A stretch of 64,000 bases of DNA, from assembly GCF_007860185.1 (NCBI RefSeq), contig NZ_SJPY01000010.1:124001-188000 (forward strand), in the 5' to 3' direction. How positions within the stretch are numbered: position 1 is the stretch's first letter; every line of letters begins with the position of its first letter. Positions 8,888-18,741 of the stretch are shown here, in pieces. A program made the position numbers and the translations under genes. Source of the stretch: Novipirellula aureliae (GTDB taxonomy: Bacteria > Planctomycetota > Planctomycetia > Pirellulales > Pirellulaceae). The notes under the pieces are model-generated. The model worked only from the letters and a program-made list of their open reading frames with translations, did not search any database and had not been told where the DNA came from.

Positions 8888-11800
8888 CTACTTCATGTGA
8901 ACGTCACGCTGTGGGAACGGAATCGAGATGCCTGCCGCTCTGAACTCGTTAAGAATCATATTGTTGATTTCATGGGTGACCATCACGCGACGATCCAGGT
9001 TTGCTAGGTAGAACCGAACGACAAAGTTTAACGAACTGTCGCCAAAGGAATCAAAATTGATAACGGGGGCAGGGTCGTCCATGACATCGGGGTGCTCGTC
9101 GGTAATCCGAATCAGGATTGCTTGCACTTGTCTCGTATCGCTTTCATAGTCGACACCAATATTGATTGTCACGCGGTTGACGACGTTGGTTAGCGACCAA
9201 TTGAGTAGTTTGTCGGTGATGAGCGTTTTATTGGGAACGATAAACTCTTTGCGGTCCCAATTCGTGACCGTCGTAGCCCGCATTTGAATTCGCGAGACAA
9301 CGCCAGTGGTGTCATCGATCGTAACGATGTCGCCAACTCGTACAGGGCGTTCGACCAATAGAATCAAGCCGCACACGAAGTTGGCGACGATCTCTTGCAT
9401 TCCAAAGCCCAAGCCGACCGATGCCGCAGCGAGCAGCCAACCAAGCTGGGTCCAGGGAATCCAAAGCAGATTGAGCACCGCAATGGTCGCGATTGTGATA
9501 ACGATGTATCGAAAAATCGTTGTCATTGCATAACGAGCCCCGCTATCGAGCGAGGTACGCGAAAGGATCAACAGTTCCAAAAAACTCGGCAAATTCTTGG
9601 CGGCAAACATGGCACCGACGATCGTGACAATCACATACACAAGCGTTCGCAGCGAAATCTCTTCAACTCGTTCCCCTGTACTGACTTCAAAAAAGACCGC
9701 CCGGTCTAAAATATTGATTGCCGGTAGGACATCGCTCCAAACGTAGGCCAGGGAGAACAAAGTGATGGCCGCAGAGGTAACGTAGATCAATTGCCGCGTA
9801 TTTCGATCAAGAGTCGGCAAATCAGCGGCCTCTTCTTCCTCGAGCTCAATCCCGATGTCACTGGCCAATCCTTCGCCAGCGGCATTCGGTGTCGCTGCTA
9901 ACCTCTTTTCCCGTCGCTCAATGGCTTGGCTGCGGGCCACATCGCGGTAATGCAAACTCAAGGCACGAAACGTTAAGGCGGTCAGCAGAAGTAGTAGCAC
10001 CAACATCAACACCGATGTCTGCAATAGCCGACCGAGCGAGAATGCGGTTTCTAAGTATCCCGATAACGCAAAGAGGGCAAACACGATTGGCAAGCCGGTC
10101 GCAACAAGCCATATCACTCGACGCCATCGATAAGAGACCGAATCAGGATGTTCGCGGCGAGCCTGCACATAGATCGGACTCTTCGGCGAAAGGATACAAT
10201 GATGGAACAGCGCAGTCACCCCAAACAAAAAAACCGAAGTGATACGAGTCACGCTAATTCGCCATTGGACATCAGGACATTCGTGGTAGACGATCATAAG
10301 AAAAATCAAAATACCACCGACTGCCGTATACCATCGCAAGTGCAATCTTAGCAAGGAGCGGATCGCTTTGTCCCAACCAAAATGGCTGTCCGCTAATCCA
10401 TTGTCGCGGCAAACATCCTTGATCAATTCACGCGATGCCACATAGATTGCCGTGACGACAAAACCCATTCCGAGGCCGCGAATCAGCGGATCCGTGCCGT
10501 TTGAGATCAGCAACAACCATCCAATGAATGCGAATACAATGGGCCATTGAAAGGCCAAAGCGATACTGTACCCTAACGATTTAGCGGTTGCCAAGAACGT
10601 CGCATGGAAGGTCGACGCCTCCGCCCCGGTCTCCAAAATCCCCTGCTTTAGTCTTGAACGATAGCCGATCAAACCGAGGGTCATCAGCAGCGCAAGGATC
10701 GATGAAATCGGTTGGTGTTTCGCACCAGCGATCAGATGTCGCCATACCGAAGACCAATGCGAGGGGTTCAGCAGCCAAGCGGACGCAGGAACAAGTCGTC
10801 CGATCTCCATGACAGAGAACGCCGGTGCGCTACGAATCCAGAACAAGTTTTGATCGACAAACTCGATGTAATCGTCGATGACCATTCGCAACTGCCGCCG
10901 CTGGGTATCCGCGTTTAGCATGATCTGCAATAGCGTATTCTGAGTATCGAGCGTGTCGATAAGCAGTTCTCGACGCTGGTCCCATAATTCGATTTCTTCC
11001 TGATTCGGGTTGGAGCCTTCGCCATCGTCGACTTGTAAAGATTCGATCTGCTCTCGAACATGGGCTAGGTCGTCTTCCAGTTCGAACGCATTGATCTGGT
11101 ACTGCTGAGTTTTTTCTCGCAAGTCGGGCAAGGGGCGAAATTTCGTTCGCAACTCTTCGAATTCAGCCCGTTTCTCTCTTAAGATGATTCCGAGCGCATC
11201 GGTTAAGCCAACCGTCCCGAGGCGTTCCTGCGACGTTGTCTTTGCAGCTTTGACTTCCACAAAGCTTTCTTGAGCGTCCGCAAGCAGCTTCGTAGCTTCG
11301 GATAGCTTGCTGACCAAAATTTGATTTTGGCGGGCGATTTCAATATTCCGTTCTGCTAGCGGCAATAGCGGCCCGGGGGTATTGGAAAGTTTGGCGGTTA
11401 AATCATCGATCGTATTCGCAGCTTTGCTTTCCTGACGCTCCACTAATATCGCTTCGAGCTTCTTGGTCGTTTCCTTCAGCTGATTGGTTTTCTGATTTGC
11501 CAATTGAATTTGGAGTGGCAAAAGATCGGTGGTCGCGGCGTAGGCCCCTTGCTCGGCCACCAACTCTTGTTTTCTTGCTTCCAGCGATTGAAGTTGTGAA
11601 CGAAGTAGGCTGATTCGCGTTTCCGTTTGAAGTGGCGTTTCGTTGGCTGGTGCAGATCGCGAGAGTTGCTCCTTGACCTGTTCCAATTTTTGATCGACCG
11701 CCAATTGCTCAACGGGGATTTCAGCGATTCGTTTTTGTCGGCGTGTCCGTTCGGCTGACCATTCGCCATCCGCTTGTACAGCCGACGCTAATTCCACTTT

Positions 11801-12340
11801 CTTGGCAGCTAACTGCTGTTTGATCACCTCAATCGACGTTTCTCCGTCAACCTCGAGAGTGGATGATTTTTGAGGCTTGTTGAGTTTGTCTTTGACCGCT
11901 TGGGTTTGTCCGCTAACGTCGTCCGCCATCGCAACAAACTTAGCTTGGTTCTGTTTGCTGGTCTCCGCCGCCTGGATATTCTGTTCGGCTTGGCGATAGA
12001 TTTCTTGAAGTGAGGCCTTCAATGCATCATCCAAATCCGAGTTGCCTTCGACTTGGGCGGAGCCTTTCTTGATATCTTCGAGCGTGATCGCAGCGTCGGC
12101 AGAACGATCAGCACCAATCGTTTCGGGGCCATTTGTTTCGGGTGCTGGCGATTCGGAGGCAGGCGATTCGGAGGCACTGCGATTTTCCGTAGGCAGCGTC
12201 GCTTCCGGCGGGGGTTGCAATTCTGATCGCTGCGCCTCAGCGATCGTCCATGGCGGACCGCCTACGGCCATCACGCCGATGATCCAAACAAGAAGCGACG
12301 ATTTCGAAAACCACGTAAGCTGACGCAAGCGAACGAACAT
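8888..12340 (-). CDS. Large MscS/MscK-type mechanosensitive ion channel
   Basis: 1150 residues. An N-terminal signal or membrane segment (LVWIIGVMAVGG) precedes a Pro/Glu/Ser-rich stretch, then a long periplasmic coiled-coil region at about residues 70-480. About ten membrane helices follow, ending in the MscS core: pore helix GWLLAAASVGLGFGMQEI, then the beta domain with RPVRVGDIV, TNWDRKEFIVPN and LNWSLTN. The architecture is that of KefA/MscK rather than the short MscS. These channels open under membrane tension to release solutes after osmotic downshock. It is followed 6 bp upstream (same strand) by the deoxyhypusine synthase-like gene, so the two are probably co-transcribed, the latter first. 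Confidence in the family is high; the gating stimulus is unknown. Confidence 0.92.
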   Translation of the reverse strand: MFVRLRQLTWFSKSSLLVWIIGVMAVGGPPWTIAEAQRSELQPPPEATLPTENRSASESPASESPAPETNGPETIGADRSADAAITLEDIKKGSAQVEGNSDLDDALKASLQEIYRQAEQNIQAAETSKQNQAKFVAMADDVSGQTQAVKDKLNKPQKSSTLEVDGETSIEVIKQQLAAKKVELASAVQADGEWSAERTRRQKRIAEIPVEQLAVDQKLEQVKEQLSRSAPANETPLQTETRISLLRSQLQSLEARKQELVAEQGAYAATTDLLPLQIQLANQKTNQLKETTKKLEAILVERQESKAANTIDDLTAKLSNTPGPLLPLAERNIEIARQNQILVSKLSEATKLLADAQESFVEVKAAKTTSQERLGTVGLTDALGIILREKRAEFEELRTKFRPLPDLREKTQQYQINAFELEDDLAHVREQIESLQVDDGEGSNPNQEEIELWDQRRELLIDTLDTQNTLLQIMLNADTQRRQLRMVIDDYIEFVDQNLFWIRSAPAFSVMEIGRLVPASAWLLNPSHWSSVWRHLIAGAKHQPISSILALLMTLGLIGYRSRLKQGILETGAEASTFHATFLATAKSLGYSIALAFQWPIVFAFIGWLLLISNGTDPLIRGLGMGFVVTAIYVASRELIKDVCRDNGLADSHFGWDKAIRSLLRLHLRWYTAVGGILIFLMIVYHECPDVQWRISVTRITSVFLFGVTALFHHCILSPKSPIYVQARREHPDSVSYRWRRVIWLVATGLPIVFALFALSGYLETAFSLGRLLQTSVLMLVLLLLLTALTFRALSLHYRDVARSQAIERREKRLAATPNAAGEGLASDIGIELEEEEAADLPTLDRNTRQLIYVTSAAITLFSLAYVWSDVLPAINILDRAVFFEVSTGERVEEISLRTLVYVIVTIVGAMFAAKNLPSFLELLILSRTSLDSGARYAMTTIFRYIVITIATIAVLNLLWIPWTQLGWLLAAASVGLGFGMQEIVANFVCGLILLVERPVRVGDIVTIDDTTGVVSRIQMRATTVTNWDRKEFIVPNKTLITDKLLNWSLTNVVNRVTINIGVDYESDTRQVQAILIRITDEHPDVMDDPAPVINFDSFGDSSLNFVVRFYLANLDRRVMVTHEINNMILNEFRAAGISIPFPQRDVHMK

Positions 12341-12346
12341 ATTGAA

Positions 12347-13471
12347 TTACATTTCCATAACGTAAGCAAAGATCAACGGAGCGACGATCGAGGCATCACT
12401 TTGGATCATAAATTTGGGAGCTTCTGGTTCAAGTTTGCACCATGTGATTTTCTCGTTCGGCACCGCACCACTATAGCCACCGAAGCTAGTGACCGCGTCA
12501 CTAATTTGACAGAAGTATGCCCACAGCGGGATGTCGAGTTTTAGGTCTTGCATCATCAAGGGGACGACACAAATCGGGAAATCGCCAGCAATCCCACCGC
12601 CTACTTGAAAGAACCCGATCGGATTATTTGGCGAGGTATCCTTGTACCAGTGGATGAGCCGTTCCATCTGCATCGTGCCCGAACAGATTGCTTGGTGGTT
12701 GGCCACTTTTCCTTCGTACACGCGAGCGGCAAAGATGTTGCCAAGTGTCGAGTCTTCGAAGCCAGGGACAATGACGGGAATGCCCGCATCTTTGGCGGCA
12801 GCGAGCCAACTGTTTTCTCGAGGAATTTGGTAGTGCTGGACCAAGTCGTCATCATCGAGCAGGTCAAACATGAAATCGGCAGGCATTCGCATCGCCTGTT
12901 CTTCCGCCGCCTTTTGCCATAGCACCAGCAGTTTACTCTCGATATGCCGCATCACGGTTTCAGGGATACACGTGTCGGTCACGCGGTTGAAGCCTTGATC
13001 GCGGAGTGCCACCTCGTCTGCGACCGAGAGCGCCCGCCAATCTTCGATGATCCGATACTCGTCATGAGCGACGAGGTTAAAGACGTCTTCTTCTAAATTT
13101 GCCGCCGTACAGGTGATGGCGTGAACCTTATCCCGACGGATCATTTCCGCTAGCGAAATCCCCAATTCCCCGGTACTCATCGCACCAGCGAGCGTGACCA
13201 TCATTTTCCCATTGCCCTCGGCAGAAACGAATTGCCGATAACTCTTGGCCGCACTCAGCACTTCGCGAGCATTGAAATGTTTGAAATTTCTCTCTAAAAA
13301 CTCAGATACGTTCACGGGATCAATCACTCGCGTTATTTGGGTCGGAATCCGAAGGGAGGATTCTAACGACTCTAGCAGTGATTCGCCAAGTGACCCGTGG
13401 CGTAGGCTTCCTGCGTGGGTGCGTGGCGTAAACTTCCAGCTTTGATGTAGAAAATCGCAAACGGGAAGCAC
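12347..13471 (-). CDS. Deoxyhypusine synthase-like protein
   Basis: Up to 374 residues, matching the deoxyhypusine/homospermidine synthase family. Visible parts are AGAMSTGELG near residue 96, TCTAANLEEDVFN, the NAD-binding-type GGGIAGDFPI, and the C-terminal EKITWCKL, whose lysine aligns with the substrate-linking lysine of the eukaryotic enzyme. In eukaryotes the enzyme modifies eIF5A; bacteria lack that protein, so the bacterial enzymes are thought to act on polyamines. The start is uncertain: the first 45 or so residues are poorly family-like, and a GTG near 13332 giving a start at IDPVNVSEFLERNF is a good alternative. It lies 6 bp before the channel gene and 17 bp after the lipoprotein gene, suggesting one operon. 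Confidence 0.85.
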   Translation of the reverse strand: MLPVCDFLHQSWKFTPRTHAGSLRHGSLGESLLESLESSLRIPTQITRVIDPVNVSEFLERNFKHFNAREVLSAAKSYRQFVSAEGNGKMMVTLAGAMSTGELGISLAEMIRRDKVHAITCTAANLEEDVFNLVAHDEYRIIEDWRALSVADEVALRDQGFNRVTDTCIPETVMRHIESKLLVLWQKAAEEQAMRMPADFMFDLLDDDDLVQHYQIPRENSWLAAAKDAGIPVIVPGFEDSTLGNIFAARVYEGKVANHQAICSGTMQMERLIHWYKDTSPNNPIGFFQVGGGIAGDFPICVVPLMMQDLKLDIPLWAYFCQISDAVTSFGGYSGAVPNEKITWCKLEPEAPKFMIQSDASIVAPLIFAYVMEM

Positions 13472-13488
13472 ACGCCAGATTTTGTTCC

Positions 13489-14274
13489 CTATTTCGTTAT
13501 CCGGTTGCCGGACGGCAACTCGGCGATCTGAGTGGCGGGGGTGGAAGGCAGTGGTGCAGTTGCCTGATCAATCATTTTGACTGGTGCAGCCTTGGCAACG
13601 TTTGTCCCCGTCGACATAAAGCTACCGCCAACTCCGTTGAAACCGACCGCCCGTGATCGCTGATCCAAAACCGAACCGGACCGGAAAGGGCCGACGCCGA
13701 AGACGTAAGTATCGTTGTTATGCGTCAATGCGGTCGCTTCGCCACCGCCGCCGAGTGACATTCCAGTTTTCGCGTCGTAGCACGTCAGCCCAATTTTGGC
13801 GGTCCCCATTTGAGTTGCCCGCGATGCAACCTTGATTTCAGGCAGTTCGATGGGAAGTCCTGGAATACCAATCGCTGGAATACCCACGAAGCTTTCTTGT
13901 GAGTCCGTTCCAACACCGCCACTACGTGGTTCCAAAACGACATCGGCCTGATCGAGGGCGGGAACCAATTTCCCGCCTGAGCCGAGTACTTTCTGTCGTA
14001 GTGAGCTTACCAGGTAGCCTTTATCGACCGAGTCAAGGTATTTTTCATCAATGAATACGCTGTAGCCAGCCAAGTCTTCGAACTGGACATTCGAGAAAGC
14101 TCGATCGATGGCCGCCGAAATCAGAAGCTGTTCCGTCCCGGTTCGCGATGTATTGGAGGTGGTTGTCGAAGCACAGCCAACGCTGATCAGGACAGCTGCC
14201 CCGGCAAGCGAGTGAACTGCGCTGGAAAGCCAAGCGGAACGAGAATTTTCTGATTTTGCAGATGTTTTCGACAT
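13489..14274 (-). CDS. Planctomycete lipoprotein of unknown function
   Basis: A 261-residue predicted lipoprotein. A basic N-terminus and the hydrophobic stretch AGAAVLISVGC end in a lipobox cysteine, followed by a Ser/Thr-rich linker and RTGTEQLLIS. The central region has glycine- and proline-rich segments (GIPAIGIPGLPIELPEI) and a beta-rich end. I recall similar planctomycete proteins labelled as a domain of unknown function (possibly DUF6655) but cannot confirm it here. It is first in the probable operon with the deoxyhypusine synthase-like and channel genes. It is likely an outer- or inner-membrane-attached periplasmic protein. Confidence 0.7.
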   Translation of the reverse strand: MSKTSAKSENSRSAWLSSAVHSLAGAAVLISVGCASTTTSNTSRTGTEQLLISAAIDRAFSNVQFEDLAGYSVFIDEKYLDSVDKGYLVSSLRQKVLGSGGKLVPALDQADVVLEPRSGGVGTDSQESFVGIPAIGIPGLPIELPEIKVASRATQMGTAKIGLTCYDAKTGMSLGGGGEATALTHNNDTYVFGVGPFRSGSVLDQRSRAVGFNGVGGSFMSTGTNVAKAAPVKMIDQATAPLPSTPATQIAELPSGNRITK

Positions 14275-14898
14275 AAAAAGACCTGTTCGAAGGAGAGAAG
14301 CGTTTGATTGATCGGATTGTTAGGGTTATTTCGTCAAACTCGATGGGATGCATTGAGCAGAATGAACAAATCGGTGTACAAAATTCGGTTTGCTCGCACT
14401 GTTCATAAATTTGGAATCACCCGTAGTGGATCTTGTTAAAGATCCCCCCCGTATGCCAGCCGTCAGGATGCTGGGATCTTTGACAAGATCCACTACGTGA
14501 CGATGCTGGGATCTTTAACAAGATCCACTACGTGACGATGCTGGGATCTTTAACAAGATCCACTACGTGACGATGCTGGGATCTTTAACAAGATCCACTA
14601 CGTGACGATGCTGGGATCTTTAACAAGATCCACTACGTGACGATGCTGGGATCTTTAACAAGATCCACTACGTGACGATGCTGGGATCTTTAACAAGATC
14701 CACTACGTGACGATGCTGGGATCTTTAACAAGATCCACTACGTGACGATGATTCATACGGACAAGCCGCGGGTAGCGGTTGTAGGAATCAAGCCCGCTCT
14801 TTGTGGACGAAGCTTCGATCGGCGGTCGATACGAAAGACAATGGTTTCGTGCATCACTTCCATTCATCCCGTCCGATTCTCGAAAACGCTTCTTTCCC
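14275..14898. other. Divergent region between the lipoprotein gene and ftsK
   Basis: The 624-bp gap is dominated by the 35-bp array. Outside it there are about 150 bp beside the lipoprotein start and about 145 bp before the chosen ftsK start. An ORF extends 32 codons upstream of that start, but its sequence is basic and not FtsK-like. No clear promoter could be assigned. Confidence 0.4.
14423..14751. repeat. 35-bp tandem repeat x 8 headed by an inverted copy (REP-like family B)
   Basis: Eight direct copies of a 35-bp unit from about 14466 to 14751. Each contains the palindrome GGATCTTTAACAAGATCC and then ACTACGTGACGATGCT. At the left (14423-14445) is one inverted copy, gtagtggatcttgttaaag. 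The same inverted-pair element occurs singly at 29885-29941 and 56394-56451, so one arm has been amplified here. The copies are identical except that the first has tgac for taac. The array lies in the 600-bp gap upstream of ftsK. Confidence 0.93.
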
Positions 14899-17655
14899 AT
14901 GTCGAATCCCGATGATAACGCTCGCCAGATGAACTTGGTTCGGGATGTGATTGCGATCGCGTTGGTTGCCATCACATTGATCGCGGTCGTTTCGATTGTG
15001 ACTCGCAATCCTGCTGATCCGATCGAGCCGCCGATTTGGCCGATCAGTGCTCTGTATTCGCCCGATAGCACGGTCTACCCGACCAATCCGAGTGTCACCA
15101 ACGCTTGCGGTTACTGGGGTGCGCTGATCTCGTCGGCAATGTTCGATGCACTCGGCTTAGCGTCTGCGGTGGTGATTGCAGCCAGCGGTGGGGTGGCAAC
15201 CGCGCTTCTTGGACGCGGGAAAGTGAACGCGCCGGTGCTAAGATCACTCGGTGGAACGATCATCCTGCTGGGGGCGGCGACGGCGTGTGGGCTATTGAGT
15301 TTCAAGATTGACGGGATGCCCGTCGTCGGCAATGGCGGCTATCTCGGTGCGATGGGGTCAACGCTCCTGCTCGATCATTTTGCACCCGCAGGCGCTTGGA
15401 TTTTGTCGCTCACGATTTTGGCGGTTGGTCTTCTACTGACCACCGACTATGCGCTCGTGTATGCCGGGCGGGCAATTGTAGCTGGGGGGGCGAAGGTGTC
15501 CAAATCGGGGATCCGTCGGGCGGCCCAGGTTGTGCCCGTCTCGGTACGCCGTCGCCGAAAACCGTTTACGGATCTGCAAGAACCGATCCGAGTGGATGGT
15601 GACACCTGCGAGGTTGCTAGCACGGGTGCGATCGCCAATGCAAATGTTGCTGAGACCGCTGCGACTGCGAAAAATGACGAAGCAGACGAAAGTGGCGTTG
15701 TGGGCGATCACCTTGAAGAGGGGCCTCGAATTCGCTTTAAAGCTCCACGTCGCAAACACAAACTTCAGGGTGACGAAACAAGCGGCGAGTCAACGTCGGA
15801 TCCTACGGCGACTGCGCCGGGATCCGTGATGGAAACGACCACTTCCAATCATCGCTCGGACGCTGACGCGACCGATCAAATCAGCGAGGATGTCGCCGAG
15901 CAAGAGGAGGACGAATCGGTCTATCGAGAGCTGGAAATCGACGATGAAACCGTCGCCCTCCGGGGCGATGAAGCGCATGAATTGCCTAGCCCGAAGATCA
16001 ACATGCCCCGGCGAAAACGCAATGGGGATGCGAAAGCGGAATTGGATGCTGCGGTCCAGGAAACCAATCCGTATGATTCGGACGATTATCAATTGCCCAG
16101 CATTGAGTTACTCGAGCAAAGCGATGACATTTGTTACGACGAACAAATCCTAGATGCAAAACGAAAATCGCGGGTTTTGGAAGAAACGTTTAAGAGTTTC
16201 GGCTTCAAAGTGGATGTTGTTGCGGTCGAAACGGGGCCAGTCATCGCCCAATACGAAGTGGAACTGGAAGCAGGACTTCGGCTTAGCAAGATCACTGGGT
16301 TGGCCGAAGACTTGGCGATCGCTCTTCGCGTTCCAAGCGTTCGCATCGTAGCCCCAATCCCCGGAAAGAACACCGTGGGAATCGAAGTCCCCAACGAGAC
16401 TCGCCAAGTCGTTCGACTACGTGACGTTATCGAAGAGTCGGACATACGCCGTTCGAAGATGAACATTCCCGTCTTCTTAGGGCAAGACGTCTCGGGGGCA
16501 CCGATGGTCGTGGGGCTAGAGAAAATGCCTCACCTATTGATCGCAGGCCGGACCGGTACGGGCAAGAGTGTGTGTCTCAATGCGATCATCACTTCGATCC
16601 TGATGATGTGCCGACCCGATGAAGTTCGGATGCTGATGATCGACCCCAAGATGGTTGAACTCAGTGGCTATGGACGCTTACCCCATCTGATGCACCCCGT
16701 CATTACCGACATGCGCAAAGCGGAAGCGATCTTGGGTTGGGCGGTTGATAAGATGGAAGAACGCTATTCGTTATTGGCGAAAGCGGGCGTGCGTCATATC
16801 AACAGCTACAACGACTTGGGTCGCGAGGAAATTTTGAAGCGGCTCGAAGTGGATGAGAGCGATGGATCGAGCGATGTGCCAGACAAGCTGCCGTTCATTG
16901 TGATCGTTGCTGACGAGATGGCCGACTTGATGATGACGGCCGGCAAAGAGGTCGAAACGCATATCATTCGTTTGGCTCAGAAGAGTCGGGCCGTTGGAAT
17001 TCACTTGATCTTGGCAACCCAGAAACCGACGGTCGATGTCATTACAGGCTTGATCAAAAGTAATCTGCCCGCGCGACTTAGTTTTCAAGTTGCCAGTAAG
17101 ACCGATAGCCGCGTCGTGCTCGATGAAAACGGTGCCGACAAACTGCTCGGTAACGGCGACATGCTGTTTCTGTGGCCAGGCACCAGCACGCTGATTCGCG
17201 GTCAAGGGACCTACTTGTCCGATGATGAGATCGATAAGGTCGTAGAACACTGCAGTAGGGGCGAGCAAACCTTCGTCAATGAGTTGATGAGTTTGAAGGT
17301 CGAAGCGGATGGAGAAGGTGGGGATGGCTCCAAAATTGGAGATATCAAGAATCGCGACGAGCTTTACGAGAGTGCGATTGAAGTGGTGATCCGCGAAGGA
17401 CGCGGCTCGCTTTCGATGCTGCAACGCTGCTTGGGAATCGGTTACGGCCGAGCCGCCCGGCTGATCGACTTTATGGCCGAAGACAAAATCGTTGGCGACT
17501 ACAATGGCTCGAAGTCGCGTGAAGTTCTGATGACAATGGAACAGTGGCAGAAGATGCAAGGACTTGAATCGGAGGACGATTCCTCTGGGGAAAACGACGT
17601 CGACGATGAAGAGGATTCAGAGGAATACGAGGACTATGAAGAAGAGACTGCATGA
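14899..17655 (+). CDS. ftsK: FtsK/SpoIIIE-type DNA translocase
   Basis: A 918-residue septal DNA pump that moves chromosome ends into daughter cells. About four N-terminal membrane helices (first about residues 12-35) are followed by an acidic, low-complexity linker to about residue 390. The motor domain follows: alpha/beta part, Walker A GRTGTGKS at about 549, Walker B VIVADEMADL at about 672. A C-terminal winged-helix gamma domain (LYESAIEVVIREGRGS, GYGRAARLIDFM) reads polar sequence signals. The tail is acidic. I chose ATG 14899 (SNPDDNARQ) over the upstream frame start at 14803 because family homology and the first helix begin just after it. Planctomycetes divide without FtsZ, so retention of a complete FtsK points to a role in chromosome segregation. 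Confidence 0.95.
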   Translation: MSNPDDNARQMNLVRDVIAIALVAITLIAVVSIVTRNPADPIEPPIWPISALYSPDSTVYPTNPSVTNACGYWGALISSAMFDALGLASAVVIAASGGVATALLGRGKVNAPVLRSLGGTIILLGAATACGLLSFKIDGMPVVGNGGYLGAMGSTLLLDHFAPAGAWILSLTILAVGLLLTTDYALVYAGRAIVAGGAKVSKSGIRRAAQVVPVSVRRRRKPFTDLQEPIRVDGDTCEVASTGAIANANVAETAATAKNDEADESGVVGDHLEEGPRIRFKAPRRKHKLQGDETSGESTSDPTATAPGSVMETTTSNHRSDADATDQISEDVAEQEEDESVYRELEIDDETVALRGDEAHELPSPKINMPRRKRNGDAKAELDAAVQETNPYDSDDYQLPSIELLEQSDDICYDEQILDAKRKSRVLEETFKSFGFKVDVVAVETGPVIAQYEVELEAGLRLSKITGLAEDLAIALRVPSVRIVAPIPGKNTVGIEVPNETRQVVRLRDVIEESDIRRSKMNIPVFLGQDVSGAPMVVGLEKMPHLLIAGRTGTGKSVCLNAIITSILMMCRPDEVRMLMIDPKMVELSGYGRLPHLMHPVITDMRKAEAILGWAVDKMEERYSLLAKAGVRHINSYNDLGREEILKRLEVDESDGSSDVPDKLPFIVIVADEMADLMMTAGKEVETHIIRLAQKSRAVGIHLILATQKPTVDVITGLIKSNLPARLSFQVASKTDSRVVLDENGADKLLGNGDMLFLWPGTSTLIRGQGTYLSDDEIDKVVEHCSRGEQTFVNELMSLKVEADGEGGDGSKIGDIKNRDELYESAIEVVIREGRGSLSMLQRCLGIGYGRAARLIDFMAEDKIVGDYNGSKSREVLMTMEQWQKMQGLESEDDSSGENDVDDEEDSEEYEDYEEETA

Positions 17656-17911
17656 TGCAACGTCGTACGCGATTCGTTGCGTTGACTAATGTCACTCCGC
17701 TGGTTGATGTTTTGCGAGTGTGAATCTGGAAACAAGAGTGTGTGGTTGGGCGTAAAGCGAGCGAAGCATTCCGAGAGCAGATGAGCATTCAGTTTGATGC
17801 AGTCCTGCCTCGATGGAATTACCGTGCTGTACCGATCGAGCGAATCCTAAGCCCGATTGATTGTTAGAAACTTGTTTTTCCAAGTTCTACAACGTGAAGA
17901 AAATCAGCTTT

Positions 17912-18670
17912 TTACCGACCATCCCGCAATCGGTAACCCAGGAAATTATCCAGTTCTGGCTCGGCTTCGATCTCTTTGACCGTTTCTTCGATATCATATT
18001 CGACGCGGCGATATTCAATGGTTTCTTCATCATAGATGACGTAACAGCTTCGTGGATCACCATCGCGTGGTTGTCCGACGCTGCCGACGTTAACCATCAG
18101 GCGCAGTTCTGGATTGGATACCGAGTAGCCACCGACGATATCGAGTGGACGAATGAAGCGAAGTTCAGGAGTAAAAACTCCTGGGACATGCGTGTGTCCT
18201 TGGAAGCAGAGATGAGGGACCATGGAGAATAATTTCTCCATCTTCTTGCCGTTTTGGGTGTCTTCGGGGAAGACGTATTCGTTGGTTGGGCTGCGTGGTG
18301 AGCCGTGGACGAACAACACGCCGCCTTCGCGTACCGTGCGTGGCAAGTTGCACAAGAACTCCATCCGTCGCCGACTGGCGTCGGGGCCGTCCGAGCTGCT
18401 TTCAAGTTGCGTACGCGTCCAGAAAATCGCTTGTTCGGCGGCAATGTTGAAGCCTTCTGGATCGAACAAAGCACTGCTGTCGTGATTGCCGAGAACGCAA
18501 AACTCGAACTCCATCACTTGATCCAAACAGGCACAGGGTTGAGGTCCATAACCGACAACATCGCCTAGACAAACAATTCGGTCGACCTTCTGACTTTCCA
18601 CGTCGGCAAGCACCGATTTAAGAGCGGCCAAGTTGCCATGAATATCACTTAAGATGGCGGTTCGTGTCAC
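17912..18670 (-). CDS. Metallophosphoesterase, YfcE/MJ0936-like (paralogue 1)
   Basis: A 252-residue calcineurin-fold phosphoesterase with all metal motifs: SDIHGN at residues 8-13, GDVVGYGP, GNHDSS, HGSPRSP, GHTHVPG. Such enzymes hydrolyse phosphodiesters or phosphomonoesters using two metal ions; the substrate cannot be told. It has no signal peptide, so it is cytoplasmic. It is paired with a very similar gene of equal length 71 bp upstream on the same strand, evidently an old tandem duplication. Confidence 0.9.
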   Translation of the reverse strand: MTRTAILSDIHGNLAALKSVLADVESQKVDRIVCLGDVVGYGPQPCACLDQVMEFEFCVLGNHDSSALFDPEGFNIAAEQAIFWTRTQLESSSDGPDASRRRMEFLCNLPRTVREGGVLFVHGSPRSPTNEYVFPEDTQNGKKMEKLFSMVPHLCFQGHTHVPGVFTPELRFIRPLDIVGGYSVSNPELRLMVNVGSVGQPRDGDPRSCYVIYDEETIEYRRVEYDIEETVKEIEAEPELDNFLGYRLRDGR

Positions 18671-18741
18671 GATGAGTGCTCAGATTGGCGATTGGGAATA
18701 CGAACAGAAGAAAAGGAATGGTCTGAGCGCGATCGATACAA

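Noticed and set aside
8888-9007. Continuation of the Gfo/Idh protein to 9007
   Set aside because: These codons are the exact antisense of the channel gene's 3' end and lose family resemblance.
14703-15071. Minus-strand frame spanning the array and the ftsK start
   Set aside because: Overlaps a strongly supported gene and includes the 35-bp repeat; composition is not protein-like.
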